A DNA stretch of 6,326 bases from Chloroflexota bacterium. Lineage in GTDB: Bacteria; Chloroflexota; Anaerolineae; Anaerolineales; Villigracilaceae. The DNA lies in contig JAJYOO010000151.1 of assembly GCA_021796155.1 (NCBI GenBank), positions 1-6,326 of the forward strand, in the 5' to 3' direction. The notes below the pieces were generated by a model that was given only the letters and a program-made list of their open reading frames with translations, had not been told where the DNA came from and ran no database searches. Of this stretch, positions 6,098-6,326 are shown piece after piece. The number at the start of each line of letters is the position of its first letter. Within the stretch, counting starts at the first letter, position 1. A program made the position numbers and the translations under genes.

Positions 6098-6326
6098 GTC
6101 AGCGCGGGGAGGATAAACTTTCCATCCGCGGACGGCTCGAAGTCCACGACACGGATGACGGCATCGAGGTTGATCGGGCCATAAATATGCGGGAACAGTT
6201 CAGCGGAATCAACTCCCGCCGGAGGCGCACCGTCAAATGGTGGCTCCCACTTCAAGTCGGAGGAAAGACGCGCCGCATCGATCACGAGCAGAACGAGTCC
6301 GCTTTGTCCTTCTACAAAGGACAAAG
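6094..6326 (-). CDS. DUF952 family protein, N-terminus outside window
   Basis: The visible part is the C-terminal 76 or so residues of a small soluble protein. It matches the DUF952 pattern recalled from the family: GLVLLVIDAARL (fragment residues 9-20), KWEPP (25-29), the diagnostic ELFPHIYGPINLDAV (42-56) and an ending like DGKFILP (67-73). Family members are about 110-115 residues, so about 35 N-terminal residues should lie beyond base 6326. The TTG at 6324 is not a credible start because the frame stays open to the edge. Function is unknown; these proteins are sometimes described loosely as glutathione S-transferase-associated without biochemical proof. The stop overlaps the GNAT ATG by 4 bp, making this the first visible gene of a coupled DUF952-GNAT-DUF2298 unit. 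The unit's promoter would lie outside the window. Confidence 0.82.
   Translation of the reverse strand, partial: LSFVEGQSGLVLLVIDAARLSSDLKWEPPFDGAPPAGVDSAELFPHIYGPINLDAVIRVVDFEPSADGKFILPALT
6302..6326. repeat. Perfect 10-bp inverted repeat at the window edge
   Basis: ctttgtcctt (6302-6311) and aaggacaaag (6317-6326) are exact reverse complements around the loop ctaca. The palindrome lies within the DUF952 reading frame and encodes the LSFVEGQ region. The outer arm ends exactly at the last base, so longer pairing may continue outside. Confidence 0.6.

Overview
The window reads as a chromosomal stretch of a bacterium of mid GC content, most likely Chloroflexota (Anaerolineae-like). The best clue is the 832-residue membrane protein with the YYYxG signature of the DUF2298 / Chlor_Arch_YYY family. 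From memory, that family is largely restricted to Chloroflexota and Archaea and often sits near a PMT-like membrane protein, as it does here. The lineage is inferred from family content, not from a marker gene.

All six supported genes lie on the minus strand, so transcription runs from high to low coordinates. In that order they are: a DUF952 protein cut by the window edge; a GNAT acetyltransferase; the DUF2298/YYY protein; a GT-C (PMT/ArnT-like) glycosyltransferase; cytidylate kinase (cmk); and a PlsC-type acyltransferase cut by the other edge. DUF952, GNAT and DUF2298 are joined by 4-bp stop/start overlaps (ATGA, then GTGA) and look like one translationally coupled unit. An 86-bp gap with a promoter-like sequence and GC-rich inverted repeats separates this unit from the glycosyltransferase, whose mRNA may be leaderless. 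A 68-bp gap with a 9-bp hairpin, possibly a weak terminator, comes before cmk. cmk and plsC overlap by 8 bp.

Two functional themes emerge. cmk and plsC are housekeeping: the kinase phosphorylates CMP/dCMP on the way to CTP, and the acyltransferase makes phosphatidic acid. CTP and phosphatidic acid are the two substrates for CDP-diacylglycerol synthesis. The two large membrane proteins probably serve an uncharacterised lipid-linked glycan or surface glycosylation process. Both have a many-helix membrane bundle, an acidic first outer loop and a soluble C-terminal domain of about 140 residues.

The most unusual DNA feature is a set of three unrelated tracts with 7-base periodicity inside the DUF2298 gene. 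Each encodes a hydrophilic or low-complexity segment between membrane helices, and the reading frame is kept throughout. No intergenic stretch exceeds 300 bases. I saw no tRNA, rRNA, CRISPR array, insertion sequence or phage gene.
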